Assembly: GCA_030685235.1 (NCBI GenBank)
Contig: MU839265.1
Span: forward strand, 1-64,000
Direction of reading: 5' to 3'
DNA length: 64,000 bases
Source: Copromyces sp. CBS 386.78
Lineage: Eukaryota > Ascomycota > Sordariomycetes > Sordariales > Sordariaceae
Of this stretch, positions 11,601 through 25,044 are shown one piece after another. The translations under genes were made by a program, and so were the position numbers. Positions within the stretch are counted from its first letter, which is position 1; each line of letters opens with the position of its first letter. The notes below the pieces were generated by a model. It searched no databases and was not told the DNA's origin. It saw only the letters and a list, made by a program, of their open reading frames with translations.

Positions 11601-13663
11601 AGTGGGAAGGCCAGACCAGGGTGTGCTATCTAAGTGGATGGATATGGATGCTATTGCTGTGGCTCGCTGTGCTATGCTCTCCTCACCAGAGGGTTGTGGC
11701 CTATCGAAGCTGCCCATGCTATGAGCCCAGGTTGCAGCACTAACAGCAGACAGGCGACGAGTTGGGGCATGCGGCAATAATAGGCAAATCGCAGACACCC
11801 GATGACAGACATAGCGAATGTCAAAATTCTATTCTTCTTGTCCGTCACTGCGTACCCTAGAAAGTTGGGCTCGCTGTTAGTGAGAGACATCGTAAGTCTA
11901 GAGGGTGGATGGGTTTAAAGTTCTGAAATCAACCACGAGATGTACGGCACAGACAGGAAGGAATGGCCCATGGTGACAAGGGCCCAACCTGTCAACGCCC
12001 ACAGCTACAGCAAGTAAATGGTGCATTCAGGCAAGGTACCTGAATGGAATCCAACATCCACAAGTAGTCTATGGTCCAAGCGCGGAACAACTCATTCCTG
12101 CTCAACATAGCGAGTGTCTATCACGCGCGCTAAGAGGGGGAACCCGGTGGAAGGACAGCAAAGACTTTTGTACGGCGAATTTATCACCAACACTTTTTAC
12201 CTGCACAGAAGAGCAGGCTCTCTAATATGGTGGAGGGCGACCGATGGCAACTTTCAAGTCCAGATCCATCGTCACCTTTTTGGAGGAGCGGCAACTGGGA
12301 CCGCGAGAAGGTCTGTGGGTTATTCTGGTGGCAGCTGCGGGAGAGACCTGGGAGCGGCCATAGAGATCTGCTTTGGTCTTACGGTGTACATCTATCCAAG
12401 CACCGCTTTCATTAACCGGCGTGGATATCAGACCACAAAAAGTGACTCGGCTGATAGGCTGGGCCCTGGCAGTAGGCACTCGTGCTCGCCAGGATGACAA
12501 GCTTGGGTGAGCATGTCTCTGAACCGACCGTCGTCTTTCTCCCTTTTTTTCTCTCTTTCGCTGTGAGAAAACAACTTGTTGTCGGTGCTAGGTTTTCTTT
12601 CCATACTAGCATCATGGAAGCTTCGATAGTCTTTGTACCCAACACTGGAAGTATCATCCCGTTCCTTTACCATGCCGGCTGTTTGTTGTCCTACGTGAAT
12701 CTCTGGATTCAACCTGGACTCTTTTCATGACTCGGCCCAAAGAGCTGTGGGCCACAGCCTCCAGCTTCGGCATCCAGCGGCGTACGCTCAAGTGGAGCAA
12801 ACAGTGGCGTAGTATACCATGACATATACTACGGAGACTTGAGGATATCGCGGACTCAAGAACAACCACCATCGGAATAAAGGCGGCATAACGATGTTGT
12901 TGATGCTGCGTTGTCGCTGTTGGTTATATGGCAAGGGCCGGTCAACGATATTTAAAATGACGAGAGCCTCATCCGCTGTGTTTGGTTTCTCCATCTGGTT
13001 TGCTACCTCTACAGTACGTCACTCTATGATGCTTGCTTCTGGTGTCAACGCTATGGAGGAAATTGGAAGCTAGTAATGATACCGTGATTACTTTTTGAAC
13101 AGAGATGTTCACCTTCTCGAACGCTTGGTGATGCCCACGCCTTTTCGCAAATGTTCCATTGTCATTCCGTTTGCAAGGCTAGTTCAAGTTTTCCCACTAG
13201 CGATACACGGTCAAAAGAAGCGAAGAAGATTGAAGAGTTATGGTGAAAAGTATTCGTCTTATGCAGTCTTGTCTCAACGCTCTTATAAAGAACAGCTATA
13301 TAAACACGTGTCGAGTGATGAACTTGTCGCAACGTATTTACGCGTTTGTCTCTGGTGTTCCTGAAGTTGTGATCCAGTCTTTGACTGAAAAGCTGATTGA
13401 ATAGGCGGCATACGAACGGTATGACCCGAATATTCTTCAGGGGAAGTTCTCGCTTCCATGTTCGTGAACCACCCCAATTTCCGCGTTCTCGGAAATGAGT
13501 TGAGGGTACAGCAGGCATCTTATAGGACCCTCTCCGAACTATATGTGCTAAGTACCAAGGATGCTTACAATAACACAGTACGTGTATGGGCATTGTTCTT
13601 TTTGTTTGTTAGCATGGAGAGCAGGGTATATTCTTTGGTGTTCCAAATTGCTGTACAAAAACA

Positions 13664-13678
13664 TTCGGACTGTCCGAA
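13664..13678. promoter_or_regulatory. Palindrome TTCGGACTGTCCGAA (CGG-N5-CCG)
   Basis: A perfect inverted repeat around one central base, of the form bound by dimeric Zn2Cys6 regulators (inverted CGG half-sites with a fixed spacer). It sits in the desert, 3.6 kb upstream of the pp-1 start. GTCCGGAC-like motifs recur at 13761-13768. Function is inferred from form only. Confidence 0.3.
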
Positions 13679-16600
13679 AGACGCAAGGCAGAATCGAGGA
13701 TTAGAGTAATCCGGACGAATGCAGTCCTTTAACACTTTTCACGGCGGGTAGTCTGGTGATGTCCGGACACTTGATGTTGTTTCAATAGTGGTTTAGGTTA
13801 TTTGGACAGTGATAAAGGTGCTAATGACCAGCAAAAGCACGAGCCACCTGCCCACCTACTCAAGAGTGGGGCCCGACGTTGCGATCTGGATCTTTGGCCC
13901 AGGGGCAGCTTCCACTTCTTTTTGGAGTTGACTGGAGCGAAATCTCATGATTACTCCCTCGGTTCGGCTCTTTCTATGGCTATCCATCGGCATAATGGTG
14001 GAATTCGCGGTGTTGCATAACACCGTACGAGGTGCGAGTCGTGTGCCCGTTCAACTTTTGCAGGCGCGAGTATCGAATCCCCGAGGCTTGTGGGCATGTT
14101 GGGTAGTGGACGGGCAGCATGTAAAATGCACCTGCTAGAAATGTTAGAAAAGCCAAGTTGGAAAATGCATAGCATTCGTCACTGCCTTCCCGGCATCTGC
14201 ACCGAGATATCCAAAACGACATCTCTTCCGCGGGGAAGGGGAACAGTCAAGTTCACTCAACCTCTACACCAACTAGAACTTGTCCATAGTCGTATGCAAC
14301 CAGCCCGACTCTCGGAAGTAACCACAGGCTCCCGACGACTCGCACGTTGCGTGTCCCGCGGCTGATTTATTTGGCAGCACGGTCAAACAGTCGACTTAAC
14401 CGACCCGGTTCCTGCTTTTGGAGGCGAACCCGGTGGCCTCGTTTAATCTGGAAGCACCCAAGCGGCAATATGCTCGAGTGGCGCGGGCACTTGGCGTCGC
14501 ACAGAACAGAGGTAATCATGGTATTGGATCCGGTTCTACTGTTTTCCCTCTGTGTCCTCCTCGGTTTGTCTAAGACCTGCCTCCGTGTTCATCGAATGTC
14601 TCTATTATCATGCCTCTCCAGTTATCACATTGGATTCGCCATGGGACGATGTAATTGAAAACGTCTTTTCAGCTTCTTAGTCTCTGCTAACACGGCGCAC
14701 CTCAGCCTGGTCCATAGCCCTACAATGCTACCGAGGTCATCTCCCACAAGCCAAGGCCAAAGAGATGAAAAGCCCATGCGATTCTAGGCTTCTAGGCATT
14801 TCAACGGCTTGACTGGATCTCGACATTTCTCGGAGCTCTCCTCTGTTGTGGTGGATGTCCAGAATCCAAGGTTTGCTCGAGCCAATAAAAGTGTTGCCGC
14901 GAAGAATACCGGTATTCGACCATTGCATAGGGGGCCGTGCTGAACCGTGTCCCCAGCCACGATGCCAATCCCACCCAGTTAAAAGTCTGAAACGTGCTTC
15001 AGAAATAGCTCTGGGGAGAAGGGCAAGCAGGGGTCTGACTTTTTGTCGGCGCCAAGTTCCAACTCCCACAGCACAGCGTCCAGCAGGCGTCCCATGCGCC
15101 CACTGAGAAGTCGACGAGCCCACCTCGACCACAACGCGAACCAGTCAGCAGACTGCGCAAGAGATGCGATCTGGGTGATATTTGGGGCGGCCATTTTGAA
15201 CCCCCATTGGGTGTGTTTTCCACAAGAGCTTCGGATCAACTTGGCGTCGTTTGAGCAGCTGGCAGACCCCACTCGCAGATGGGAAGTGCTGGAGGTTTTC
15301 CGATTTGATCAATTCACACCCTCTCTCACATTTGGACTGCAAGCCACTTAACCGACAAATCCCAACCGAAATCCTCCCCGCCCACCCACCAGAACAATTC
15401 AACGGCTAGATACAGATCAACGAGTCTTCTCTTCTGTCAAGATCCTGCCGCTACCCAATTCAGGATTTCTGCAAATTCAGTCAGGAAACCGAACCTGGCT
15501 GCTCTCCTCGCTGTGCACAAAAGCTATCCCGACACATTAGCCTGGTAGACAAAGCTCTACCCGGCTAGGCCTGAGCTCTCAGGACCTGACTACGGGCCGG
15601 CTGCCGATTGCCACGGACAGGACGGGACCGCTAAGGGTACCTGCTAGGCCTACTGGAGGGAGAAGTGGGGGATGTGCCCTTGCTTGTTAGACGGATCCCC
15701 ACGATGTGATGACCAGCATACATATTCCGAAACACGAGAGTGCTATCAGAATATCTACGGCGCACCTATGTGAGCAGCATGGCCCTTTTCGGATCGCAGC
15801 TAGCCAACGGTACGACTTGTCATTCGTCAGAATACCTACTCACGATTTCGACAATGTCCAGGAGAAACACCATCAAGTACCGTCTTCCCAGGTCACGCGC
15901 AGCTATGTTGCGGGCTTCCCGTCTACGACTCAAGCCAAGCCTGGTTGCTAGGACGTTTCAGAGATATAGTTTCTTTGATGGTGACACAACCATAGACGCA
16001 GTAAACAGTGGTATCCGGGGCCTCGCTTGTTGATTTCTCAGTAGGATACGGCCAGTCGCAGGGTGACTACGTCTTAAATCCAAGAATAGCATCACAGACT
16101 TTGATGGCCGACAAAAGTGGCCGCAGGCTCCAGTCTTAGAGAGCGAAAATTTAGCACGACGAAGAAAAAAAACACCGCTGGTGGTTTTGCGCCGCACGTC
16201 AATCTGTTGGCTGTGAGCCTCTGTTGACAGTTGTGATTCGATCAGCCAGCGGCAAAAAAAGCGGGATTAGTTCAGCCAGATGCAGGTACCGGGCGGATCT
16301 ACAGTTATGCAGAATGAGATCTGTAGTCTGTGTGGCCGTTTTGTTTGGCCTCAGGACTGGTGGGTTCAGTGGCACAATGAAATACCCCGCGCGAAGGAGC
16401 GAACAACAATATGCTAGAGTGACAAACATCAATAAGTGGTGTGGCCGATTCAAAGGTCAACAAAACATCGGGAGGTGAGGTGGACTCGGAGGTGTTGGAT
16501 TAGGGGGACGGGTCTTTGGCGCTCCCCTCCAGGTCTACAGCGGGATTCACTATAGCGGCGGAAGGAATGGACAACAGGGGCCAGTGCAATGTCACTGACC

Positions 16601-17162
16601 TCATCTGTCACTCTCAACATCCAGGCATGGAAGGAGCAAAGGATAGCTACCCAAGGTAAGGTACCTCCCGTCTTGTATGCGACACCGGCAAAGCTTTCCA
16701 GGCGCAGGAGCTGGAGGCAATGAAGAGTTTTCGTTTGCAAGTACCTGGGAGCTCCTTCCATCCCACACTGCAGCAGAAAGAATGAGGAGAGACCACTCAA
16801 GACTTGGGGGGGAGGAAATGGAATGTGAGTCCGAAGTGCGTTTGATATTCAGACTTTGTCTTGGACACATCATGACGACAGTCTATAGTCTCTCCCTGGG
16901 TGCGGACTTGTCTGCTTTCTGATCTTTTGCCTCAACGAGTCAAAACTGTCATCCCTGAACCAGTCAATGTCATCATCGCCTGGATATCGCTTCGGCACTT
17001 TTTTTCTGATCATCCCACTCAGTCCGGTCGGTTTTCACTTTTCACTTGGCGCTCATTCGTCTTCCCTTCGCTCTCGGGAGATCATGATCAAGAACATGAT
17101 TGATCTGAGCGGCGTTCCATTGAAGCCAACGGTACCGTGATGATATGTGCCAATGCAGATCC

Positions 17163-17743
17163 TGAAACAGAAACAATGACGCCGGTGAGGTCGACGAAGC
17201 GGGAGCTCAGCTCTTGAAACAGAGGCTCTTGGGTCGCAAGAAGCGCACCTCTGGAAGGACATCGTCCAGGGAGCCAGGGCCACCTCCAGTTGTTCCCCAC
17301 GAAGTCTCCCCGTCCACCACAACGGCCAATCTGGTCTGTTTAGGTCCTGGCGAATCCTGCCTGCGTGCCTGCGGTGCCTGCGTCCCTATCGCATGAACTG
17401 AGAAGCATGTTCAGCATGCCATCGCGTGTCCAGAGAAGAGAACAAGTTCCCCGGGGACGAGAAAGGGGCCACAATGCGACATGACCCCGCAAACATGCAC
17501 GTTAACATTACAGAATCATTAGTGGACGTAGGAACCGGCATTTCCGCTGATTTTACCGATTTTACACTGACTAACTTGCAGTTCTTGGGGCTCGTTTAGC
17601 CTAGTATTGCCTAGTTCACCACCAGAAAGATATTACCATTCTCTGCGCTCAGACTCAGCAGTGTTCTTGTGCGCCCAGCTCGAGGAAGGAATTGCCAAAT
17701 ACTGCTTGGGTGCAACCTGGGGTCGAAGGTGTCGGGTGAAACA
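17163..17743 (+). promoter_or_regulatory. Cluster of three STE12-type pheromone response elements (TGAAACA)
   Basis: TGAAACA occurs at 17163-17169, 17215-17221 and 17737-17743. Further copies lie at 18855-18861 and, as TGTTTCA, at 13778-13784 and 20417-20423. TGAAACA is the binding consensus of yeast Ste12; the domain in pp-1 is of the same family. Chance expectation over 11.3 kb on both strands is about 1.4. The link to pp-1 autoregulation is inference. Confidence 0.35.
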
Positions 17744-20700
17744 AGCGCCTTTTGGACCAACTGTGGGGATCGAGTCTTGGGGAGCTTGATTCAGCTTTCA
17801 GGGGCCAGGAACAGAGGAGATGAAACGAAAAAGGGCCGTCACAGCTTCTTCCAGAATCATGGTCGTATTACGTAAGGCGTCCTGCAGAACACAAAATGGT
17901 CAAGAGGACCACCGCCGGCGAGCCATGGAAGCCGGGGAAGGAAAAGGCTGGCGAGAAAAGGGGGCCGCATCGGCTACGGCTTACATTGCAAGCTTGCTCA
18001 CGACATCGACATGTGGGTAAAAGCCCGAAATTACACGGCTGCTTTCCGAGAAACAACAACCTCGCAAGGATAAAGAAGACACTGACAAAGCCCAGGATCA
18101 GAAGAGACCTGGGCCACTTTTGGCTCATGTCAATGTCGTACGGCTTTCCACGCCAGTGTGTTTTGTGGACGTCTTGACATGGTCTGGGATGAGTCGGGCA
18201 AACTGTTCTGTGGTGCTTTCCGAGGATACGACGACACTGCATTGCCAACCCTTGAGGCTGGACCTCAATCGGAATTCCACAACACCTCTGACCTTCAACT
18301 ATTCCGGCTTGGAAATATTCCGAGGCGTCGATATGCTGGGCAACGGCTCGGTTGACCGAAAAGGTCAAGAGACGTGAAGATCGACTGTCCGTGCGGAAGA
18401 GCAAGGCTCTGGCTTGTCAGCTTCTACGGGGTAAAAAGTCCCATACCCGGGCCATCCGCCAGCACGGCACTGGGTTATGTTTGTGCACCAGACAAATCAT
18501 CAATCGAGCAGAGTGTCAAGCGTGCGCACCTAGTTTTGACCAAGAGAAGCCACTAATAATTGATGGGTTTAGGTTGATACCAATTGCCCCTTTCATCTGG
18601 GGTTTGGTGGTGCGTTCAGCTGCACAAGAGGCCGCCCCCAAATAAGCTGGACGACACCATCTCAGCAGCATTCTACGAGCCGCATGATATCTGGATACAA
18701 CTACTTGAACAACGACGTATGGGGGAGACCGTGCGTTAAGTGGTCAAGGTCGCCTCTTATCTTGGCTCATCAAGTCGACTTATCAACAATGAGAACAACC
18801 ATGGATGGACCCGGGGACCGGGGACAGCTTGTTGGTAGACCATGGCAAGGGATCTGAAACATCACAGTCGTCGGCACTAAACCTAAGGTTACTTCGATGT
18901 TTTTACGATTGTGGTTGAGAGACACTACAAGGATCTAGACAAGCGCTCCGACTCATGGTACGCAATGTCCTTACGGATGTGGTAAGATATCAGGCAGGAA
19001 AAGATGCAAGCAGTCACTCGCACCTGTGGCTGGATCCAGGGGGAATCATTGTCTATTGGACTTCCAGCATTGGGGCATTGCTGCTCGATTCATGCCTTCA
19101 AGATCATCTGCCAGCTAGTCAAGTGACTTCACAGTTTGCAAGTATGAAGAGGGTAGGCGCCGAGTTCCGGCCTCCCCCTACCAGCAGATGTTCATACCTC
19201 ACTTCTCTATTGAGGAAGTGCTTCCTCGACCTCCCTTTTGTCTCTCCAACCCATAACATAATCTTTAACGAAGCCCTGCCCTATGCCTCACCATAGACGA
19301 ATATTAGCCCCACCATTTATACCTACTGACCTCAAGGCGATCATACAAGCCAAGGAAGGCGGGATCGACCATCCGAAACGGAGGTAATCCCAGCAGCTCG
19401 ATCGCTTTCCGCCCGGTAGTTACCGTTGTGGTGATGAAATAGATGAGCTTCCCTTGCTGGACATGGTTCTCGACCGATTCAAGGGTACGATGTTGGGGTG
19501 GCTCAGTGGCAACAAGCTAGGTAGGTATGCGTCCGAGAAATAACTCACCCCATTTCTAGCTCCTGGTTCCCTCTTGTCCATTATCTTCTCCCTCGAATAG
19601 GGTGCCATGTCGCCTAGGGTTGCCAACCTCTCCGGGTTCCCTCGTTGTCTTTGGCCCAATTTAGGAGGTGGTCGTCGTTTACTGTTGCAATTTCTCTTGT
19701 GAATTGAAGATCCCCATAGCTCGAAAGGCTCCATAAAATACCCCATGTTGAAGGCATGCTGTCGTTAAACTGCTATGCTCTGAGTGGAAGATTATGTCAA
19801 GCTTTCTACACAGTGGACGAAGAATCTGCTGGTCGTAAGTAGTATCTTCGTCTTTGACAACAGGTGGAAAAGAGACAGAGGATTCGGCCTCGCCAAGATG
19901 GTCTGGGCTGGATTAGATGGATGTTGAAGATAGACAAGAAAATGATCTCTCCCGAAGATATGCCGTTGTCGACGGTACCCTTGGTCTCACGTTCACAAAC
20001 ACCAAACAAAAATTGTGCACGGCATTTGACTATCCCAACTATTCTAAGTCTAGCACTTTCTGGTTCTGTGGAGAGGACGAGTAAGTATGCTGGATATTTC
20101 TTGCCTTCTAAGGTTGACATGAATCAGTGGCATCCAGGGTCCGAGTAAGTGAGTCCAAACTGATTGGTTTGTTCCTGTCTGTGCTATTACGGCGCACGGA
20201 ATCATCCACTATCTGTAGGAAGGTACAATCGGGGAATTTAAGATACTTGAACGTGAATGGGAATTGCTCTCCCAATTCTCAAACCTCGGAAAGCATTTCT
20301 GCCGAAAGAGTGAATAAAGATACCTGTATGTTTGCTCATTTCCCACAGTAGACTCGACAACCTGTACGGGTTAGGGCTGTGTGTGCACTCGGGAGATGGA
20401 TGACAAAAAGGGGGGGTGTTTCAAATGGTCGAGAACACTCAACAACCATTCAACCGCATCATTCACTCAAAACTAAACAATTGTACATGGACAAACAAAC
20501 ATGACCGGAACTGTCGGAGGCAGCCTACCCCACAAGGATTGAGCGTGGAAGTTTCCAAACTGTCGATGGCATACATGGACCATCATACCATGTCACCGGA
20601 ACCCGGGGAAGCAAACCTCAAACCCGTGAGATTGCAACAGCGAAGTCGAAGAATGTGATGACAAGACTTTTTCCCCAGATGTTTTCGCCAATGGCAACTA

Positions 20701-21351
20701 CGATATTCCGAAACGCCTGGATTGGTGCACATTATTACGTCGCCGATTCGAGTGGCATTCGAATTCTCGAGAGGTTTTTAATGAGCATACAAAGCTCTCT
20801 TTTTTCTTCAGTAATTGTCAGAGCACGTTGTCTGAAGGCTAACGCACCAAAAGAAGTGCCGAAAGTAAAGGATGCTAAAGGCGAAGAGGGGGAAGTTCAC
20901 AGGCAAGAGGTAAGCCAAGTTTGTATGAAAGAGGTAGAGGGGTCTATGTACAATGACAGTAGGGATGAAAGACCAAGGAAGTACATAGAGTACATGGAAA
21001 CCCAAGGATCTGACAGGCTAGCATACGCCATCACAAGTATGTCTACTATTGTGATATCGACAGCGGAAAACTAGGCATGTAGAGAGGTAAGTTTAATGCT
21101 GAATACCTTATATCACATACACGCAACAGCAGTCCATGGCTTCACAACGACCGTGATAAAGTGAAGTCGATGCTTTCCATTGATTCTTTTCCGGTTCCTT
21201 CTACTTCATAGTCAGATTAAGGGCAAGCAAGTCTCTAGGGACATAACGTGCACCATCCATGATGCGCACATACGCCATGAGAAACACCATCCACAATAAT
21301 TTCGAGTTCATGATGGAAGCTCGTTGTCCACTGCTCTGTCAAGACGGCCTC

Positions 21352-21369
21352 TTTTTTTTTTTTTTTTTT
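21352..21369. repeat. T18 tract
   Basis: Eighteen consecutive T just downstream of the Zn2Cys6 gene stop (21420, minus strand). Confidence 0.9.
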
Positions 21370-21419
21370 GCTATACAATAGGTACCCTTACATGCAATCC
21401 GAATCCCAATACTAGGCTA

Positions 21420-24400
21420 CTACATGGGACCGACACCCAAGTAATTACTCGTAAAGCTCCAATCAAAGTCGTCCATGAACGCATTCCATTCGAGCCGTTG
21501 AAAAGGGTCTGCCAATCCGAGAGAAGAGGAGTCCTGGGGGTTGTTTCCTAGTCTTCCGTCTGCTGGATGGAGAGAGTTAGCGTGACCATTGTAGATTGTT
21601 GGCAGGGAACACAGGATAGAAAGAAGAAGAAAAGAAAGCAAGAACGGGAGGCAGGGACAGCCACGAAGTCTTCTTGCTCTTTCCCATTGCTCTCCGTCGC
21701 TCCTCCTTGTACACTCTCCGACCGCCATTCTGGGGAAGGTCTGACCCGACAGTCTGAGTCGCGGGAAATGGAAGACTTACGAAAACTTTCACCACTTCCA
21801 TCCCCATGCATGCTCTGCACATCCTGCCCATTCATACCCTGATCAACTTGCCTCATCCCACCCGCACCGGTACCTGGGCAATGTCCCTGCCCGTATGTAC
21901 CACCGTAAACTCCGGTACCCTGCTGGCCCTGCTGGCCCTGCTGCCCTTGTTGACCTTGCTGCCCTTGGTACTGACCACCCACTTCTCGTCCTCCCTGCTG
22001 CCCCTGCTGCCCTTGATGTCCCGGAGGATTCATCCCCCCCACACTCGCCCTCGCCTTCTCAACATGCTGCTTCCACCTCCTCAAACACCCAAACGTCAAA
22101 CTAGACCCCAGCCGATGTCGAAACACCGTTGTGGCTCCGTGGATTCCATCTTCTTGCTGCCGGTGGGGGTGTTGGGGACTGTTTGTGTCGGGGTCGCTGG
22201 GGTCCAATAAAGTTTCGTAACGCGGTAGGGCATGTCGCATGTTCCAGTACTTCTCTACCATGTTTGAAGCGCGCATGACGAGGTCGTCGCGCTGGACGGA
22301 GCAGCATCGGATTATGCGGAGGGCTTCGCGGACGAAGAGGTCGGCTGTGTCACTGCTGGGGGAGGCGGCACCTGTTTTGTTGCCGCTGTTGTTGCTGGTG
22401 GTGCTACTGTTTCTGTTGCCCGTGCCGCTGTTGGTGGTGCTTCTGTTGTTAGGGCTGTTTGTGTTGCTGTTGTTGTCGCCCATGTACGAGGCATTAAGTG
22501 CATTATTGTGGTTCTTGGTATACGGGGGCTGGGCGAGGTTGAGCGTCATGAACACGCAGATGGCGCTGAGCAAGGTGCGAAAGACAAAGTTGGGAGAATA
22601 GTGCAGGAAGGCGGACTGGCTCTGGAGGGAGCGGGCCTGGTTGATGAGGGCTTCGGCGGTGGTGTAGCACTTGATGACGTTGCGCTTGAGCATCTCTTCG
22701 CTGTAGCCGGGAAGGGGCATGAAGTAGTAGGTTTGGATCTCGAGGAGGGTGGAGAGAAGGATGAAGTGGTCGATGTCTGTTTGTAGTGTTAGGGATGATT
22801 CCTTGAAATAGGGCAAATGGTACGCATGAGGGAAAGGGGTGCTCACCTGAGTTATCGGGGTACAGCAAGCATTGGATTTTACTGTACTCTTCTTCCATTT
22901 GCGCCACTAAGCGGTGTGAGACACCTTGGGACTGCTCGAGAGAGGCAGACATGGTGCTGATGAGTTTGTTGGCGAACCTGGCGGTTTCTAGATGCAAGAT
23001 GAAGTAGCGAGGCATTGCTATTGAGCTACTCCCGTCTAGGAGCGAGTCTATGGTCTGATTGAATAGCAGACTCGGAGACGGACATCCCATATAAGCAGCA
23101 GCTCTGTATGTCAACGGTTAGCACGAGTCCATACCTGGGGCAAAGTATTGACTTACCGGTGAGATATAATGGCACAGCCAGCCCATGTATACGTTGCCTC
23201 CTCATCGGTCGTATCGACTTTATCGAGAAGACCAGTGAACTCCGTATGAGCACCACGGCCTGTATGAAGCCCGATCAAAAGAGCCGAGTTCATGGCTATC
23301 CCGGTGAAGATCATGGACGGATCAGTCAAGAACCTGATATCAGGAAATGGCCATGTTGCCACGAGCAGCAAGGCGTTTATGATGGGCAGCTTCAGCGGCG
23401 GCCGTGATATCGCGTTCCATATTTCCGGCAACAGTGAGTCCATGAGAAACTGATATACCAAGTCATCCCTGGCAAACCGACGACATGCCGTCATGATGAT
23501 GGCCCAAAAGAGAACGTGGCCCCTCTCATAGCAGATATCTGGATCCCGCTGGCGAACAACGGGGAAGTAAGGGTGGAAGTGCTCAAAGTATTTGTCGAAA
23601 TAGTAGTTTATGTCGTCCCCAGAGAACACGCGTGAACCGAGGGCTCGAGGTTGAGCTGGACGCCTGAGCCCGGCCAGACTGAAGCTAACAGAGGCGGCAT
23701 CGCTTGCTCTGGGAGTAGAGGCTTCGCTGGACAGGGAGAAGGGCCTTGGCCGAGTGAAGATGGGAGGCGGTAGTGTTGGAACACCTAGACCAGAAAGATG
23801 AAAAGGCCCGGGCAGGGTCCCAGGGGTAGGTAGTCCTCCAGGTAAGGTCCCAGATAGGGTTCCAGGCAGGGTGAGCTGTGGGAGTGAAGGCACGGGCGGA
23901 CTCGCGCTCGAGAACTGAACCGGACGTATAGGGGGCAGTTCGGTAGTTAGGCCGCCGAGTGATGGTCTCGGAGCAACAGTGTTCTTGAGAGACTGGAGTT
24001 CGGCCGCCAACTCTTCCAGCTTGCTATCAAGAGTTAGCCGTTGTTGTCTTGGTTGTTTAGGGGTACCCTAACCCTGGGCTTTCATGTGACCAACCTCTTT
24101 TTGGACGCTCTCTTGTAGTTCTTGTCCACGATGCACTCAAGGTCTAGCTTGGTGCACCGGAGACACGGCTGTCCCGGAGTAAGACTTGCATTACATCTCA
24201 CCTGTGGAGAGAGAGTGTGTAACGTCAGCCAGACCAATCATAACGGGATCCCATACATAGTGGGAGCAAGATGAGAGACACACAGAGCGGGCGGTCTTGA
24301 GCAGATGACACTTCAGGCCCAAGCTCCTGCTGCCATGTTGATGAGAACCATGATCATACCTTTGAGTCTCGGCACCGAATGCAGGCCGTGTTTCGCCGTA

Positions 24401-24575
24401 TCCTGGGTGGCGTTGATCCTGTTGAGGGTGGTGGTGGCCCTGGGGGTAGTGACGAGTGGTCTCTCGGAACCGGTTTCGGCGATGCATCCCGTCCAGCGGT
24501 CCCGGCTCCGGCGACGGTCACGGTATCGGCAGAAGTGACATGTGGAGTTGCAGAGTCGGAGTCCGGATGGGCCAT
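21420..24575 (-). CDS. Zn2Cys6 fungal-type transcription factor (LEU3/WAR1-like zinc cluster)
   Basis: The model joins 24575..24360, 24201..24095, 24023..23157, 23103..22847, 22776..21781 and 21559..21420, giving 860 residues with all phases consistent. The zinc cluster is C65-x2-C68-x6-C75-x9-C85-x2-C88-x6-C95, split by intron 1 between Lys72 and Val73, and is followed by a short basic/coiled linker (KLEELAAELQSL). A Pro/Leu/Gly-rich linker with TPGTLPG-like repeats leads to the fungal-specific regulatory domain from about residue 241. Late in the protein are an Asn/Ser/Thr-rich run and a GQQGQQ repeat. The C-terminus (DDFDWSFTSNYLGVGPM) is acidic-aromatic, as in activation tails of the LEU3 group. 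Introns have CTAAC branch sites; intron 2 uses a rarer GTTGGT donor. The gene is divergent from TTI1 with 469 bases between starts. Target genes cannot be inferred. The LEU3/WAR1 resemblance is a judgement from the cluster sequence. Confidence 0.88.
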
Positions 24576-25044
24576 GGATTGAGTTGGGATGAACGAGGTA
24601 GTCTTGAGCTACCAAGAGACATTTAAAAGACTATCTCAATCAAGAAGAATGCAAAGGGAGGTTACAACATGAATGCTGACGGACCAAGAGACGCGCAAAA
24701 CTGGAGCTGCTATTCATCTCCAGTGGCAGCGGCAGCTCCCGGCGACCGCGACTGCTATTGCGATAGGCCCCTGCCGGTGTGCTGAGGTGTGTCACGCAGA
24801 AGGGCCTGGAGTACCCGCTGTACGGAAGGTCAAAGCCACTGAATTCTAGGGCACCTTCCCCCCTTTGTCAGTGCCCGGGTTGGTGCCTGATACGGGGGAC
24901 CTTTCATCGCAAACAGCCCGAGTCTCGTCGCCGACGGGAACCAAGATGCAACAACCACTTAACTTCGGGCCATTCCTTCCATCCCACTACACGTGAACCA
25001 CCAAATTGATGGATAGCATCAAATAATGCACAAAATCAATCAAC
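24576..25044. promoter_or_regulatory. Divergent promoter between the Zn2Cys6 factor and TTI1
   Basis: 469 bases separate the two start codons. No other gene fits here. The two genes could be co-regulated from shared elements. Confidence 0.5.

Larger units (their letters stand above)
11601..21419. other. Gene desert upstream of pp-1
   Basis: Almost 10 kb of normal GC content without a convincing coding gene, in an island where other intergenic gaps are 0.5-3.6 kb. ORFs are short and show no family motif; the longest is 178 codons at 17868-18404 (-). It may hold distal regulatory DNA or noncoding transcripts. Six copies of TGAAACA (either strand) lie between 13.7 and 20.5 kb. Confidence 0.55.

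Noticed and set aside
10973..11633. Overlapping ~206-codon ORFs on both strands
   Set aside because: Both follow from strong purine/pyrimidine skew in the pp-1 leader; simple Ser/Pro/Phe or Lys/Glu/Arg content.
17868..18404. 178-codon minus-strand ORF in the desert
   Set aside because: No recognisable domain, two plus-strand ORFs overlap it, and composition is not gene-like. Longest of many chance ORFs in 10 kb.
20655..21074. 139-codon plus-strand ORF
   Set aside because: No domain, no splice or leader context, and no sign of conservation that can be judged here.
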